The notes beneath the pieces are model-generated. The model saw only the letters and a program-made list of their open reading frames with translations. It did no database searches and was not told the DNA's origin. The position numbers and the translations under genes are program-made. This document shows positions 63,361 to 64,000 of a DNA stretch of 64,000 nucleotides, piece after piece (position 1 is the stretch's first letter; every line of letters starts with the position of its first letter). The stretch lies in NCBI RefSeq assembly GCF_020184175.1, contig NC_065530.1:81755260-81819259 (forward strand). The letters run 5' to 3'. The DNA is from Aphis gossypii. Lineage: Eukaryota; Arthropoda; Insecta; Hemiptera; Aphididae.

Positions 63361-64000
63361 ATTTCGCCCACGAATAAAAAGTAATAATATATAGCTATAC
63401 ACGTATCTGAGATGCGAATTTTGGCATTTTATTACGTGGTTTTGTTTCGGTAAAACGTAACATTATTATTTCGAATAACGAATAGTTTAGGTAGAGCGTG
63501 AAAAACCGGTAGACATATAAAAAAAACCTGTGCAGTATTTTTGATATTAACACTTGGAAAACAAACAGGCAATGAATGAAAGTTTCATAATATATAACGT
63601 CGAGATAAAGGTAACCAGTGCAACACAAAACCATTATCATAAATGTTCTATATACATTTATTTGAAATAAATAATTGTCCTTTTTTCCAACTCATACCGT
63701 TCTTTCTTTTTTTTTAATCGTTATTCAAAACTAAATTGCCATTTTCTTTTATTTATTTATTTGTTTATTAGTATAAGGATATGTTTTTTTGTTGTTGTTA
63801 ATTGTCAGTAAATTACTATACATATACACCGTTTAATCAATACGAGCTTTATCGGCATAGTATTTTTTTCCCGTCACAGATTTCTACAATTTTCATTTCG
63901 CTACGAATTTAATTGCTTTTTTCGTTATTGTATGTGTATTCAATTAAGTGCAAGTCTGCATCATTTTATTATTAACCAATAACTAAAACTAAATATGTAT
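63361..64000. other. Right edge, AT-rich, nothing recognised
   Basis: An 81-codon minus-strand frame (63640-63395) has no recognisable domain or splice context. The rest is pyrimidine-rich, low-complexity DNA. Confidence 0.4.

Overview
The window is eukaryotic, very AT-rich DNA (by eye about three quarters A+T). It has many homopolymer and TA/ATT microsatellite tracts and no long open reading frame. The longest ATG-to-stop frame, 169 codons, lies in a GC-rich island where several frames are open on both strands. There are no operons, bacterial ribosome-binding sites, rRNA, tRNA or CRISPR. Composition, frequent TAGGTA/TACCTA words and a dispersed repeat beginning GATTCTGAACGGAG (several decayed copies here) suggest an insect and most likely an aphid. 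That attribution is my recognition, not something the sequence proves.

Layout. The left edge (1-6000) has a possible terminal coding exon (120-212), a GC/CpG-rich stretch with a strong splice donor at 2216 that could be a promoter plus first exon, a minus-strand open segment ending in a strong donor (2916-3154), and two same-orientation copies of the dispersed repeat (about 3724-4080 and 4533-5470). From 6 to 64 kb the DNA is an AT-rich desert interrupted every few kb by short islands of higher complexity and GC (about 17.4, 18.8, 19.4, 22.2, 24.5, 27.9, 28.4, 31.9, 33.8-34.6, 38.8, 40.5, 44, 46.1-46.9, 47.9-48.2, 52.2, 53.8, 56.6-57.1 and 63.2 kb). These are the best candidates for promoters, enhancers or small exons. 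Recognisable transposon debris consists of a frameshifted 3' end of a non-LTR retrotransposon (55734-56073), further decayed pieces of the dispersed repeat (41097 and 49915-50140), and a MITE-like inverted-repeat unit (61315-61730).

Interpretation. The most economical reading is a very long intron, or an intergenic regulatory desert, of an insect gene. The strongest specific support for an intron on the plus strand is a recursive-splice-site motif at 11758-11776: a nine-T tract, then GCAG directly abutting GTAAGA, with a second donor 36 bases further on. No complete gene can be called with confidence, and all coding entries are exon-sized candidates with low scores. I found no clear new multi-gene system. 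The points most worth following are the recursive splice site, the islands with ordered homeodomain-like sites (38.9 and 52.2 kb), and the layered repeat family.
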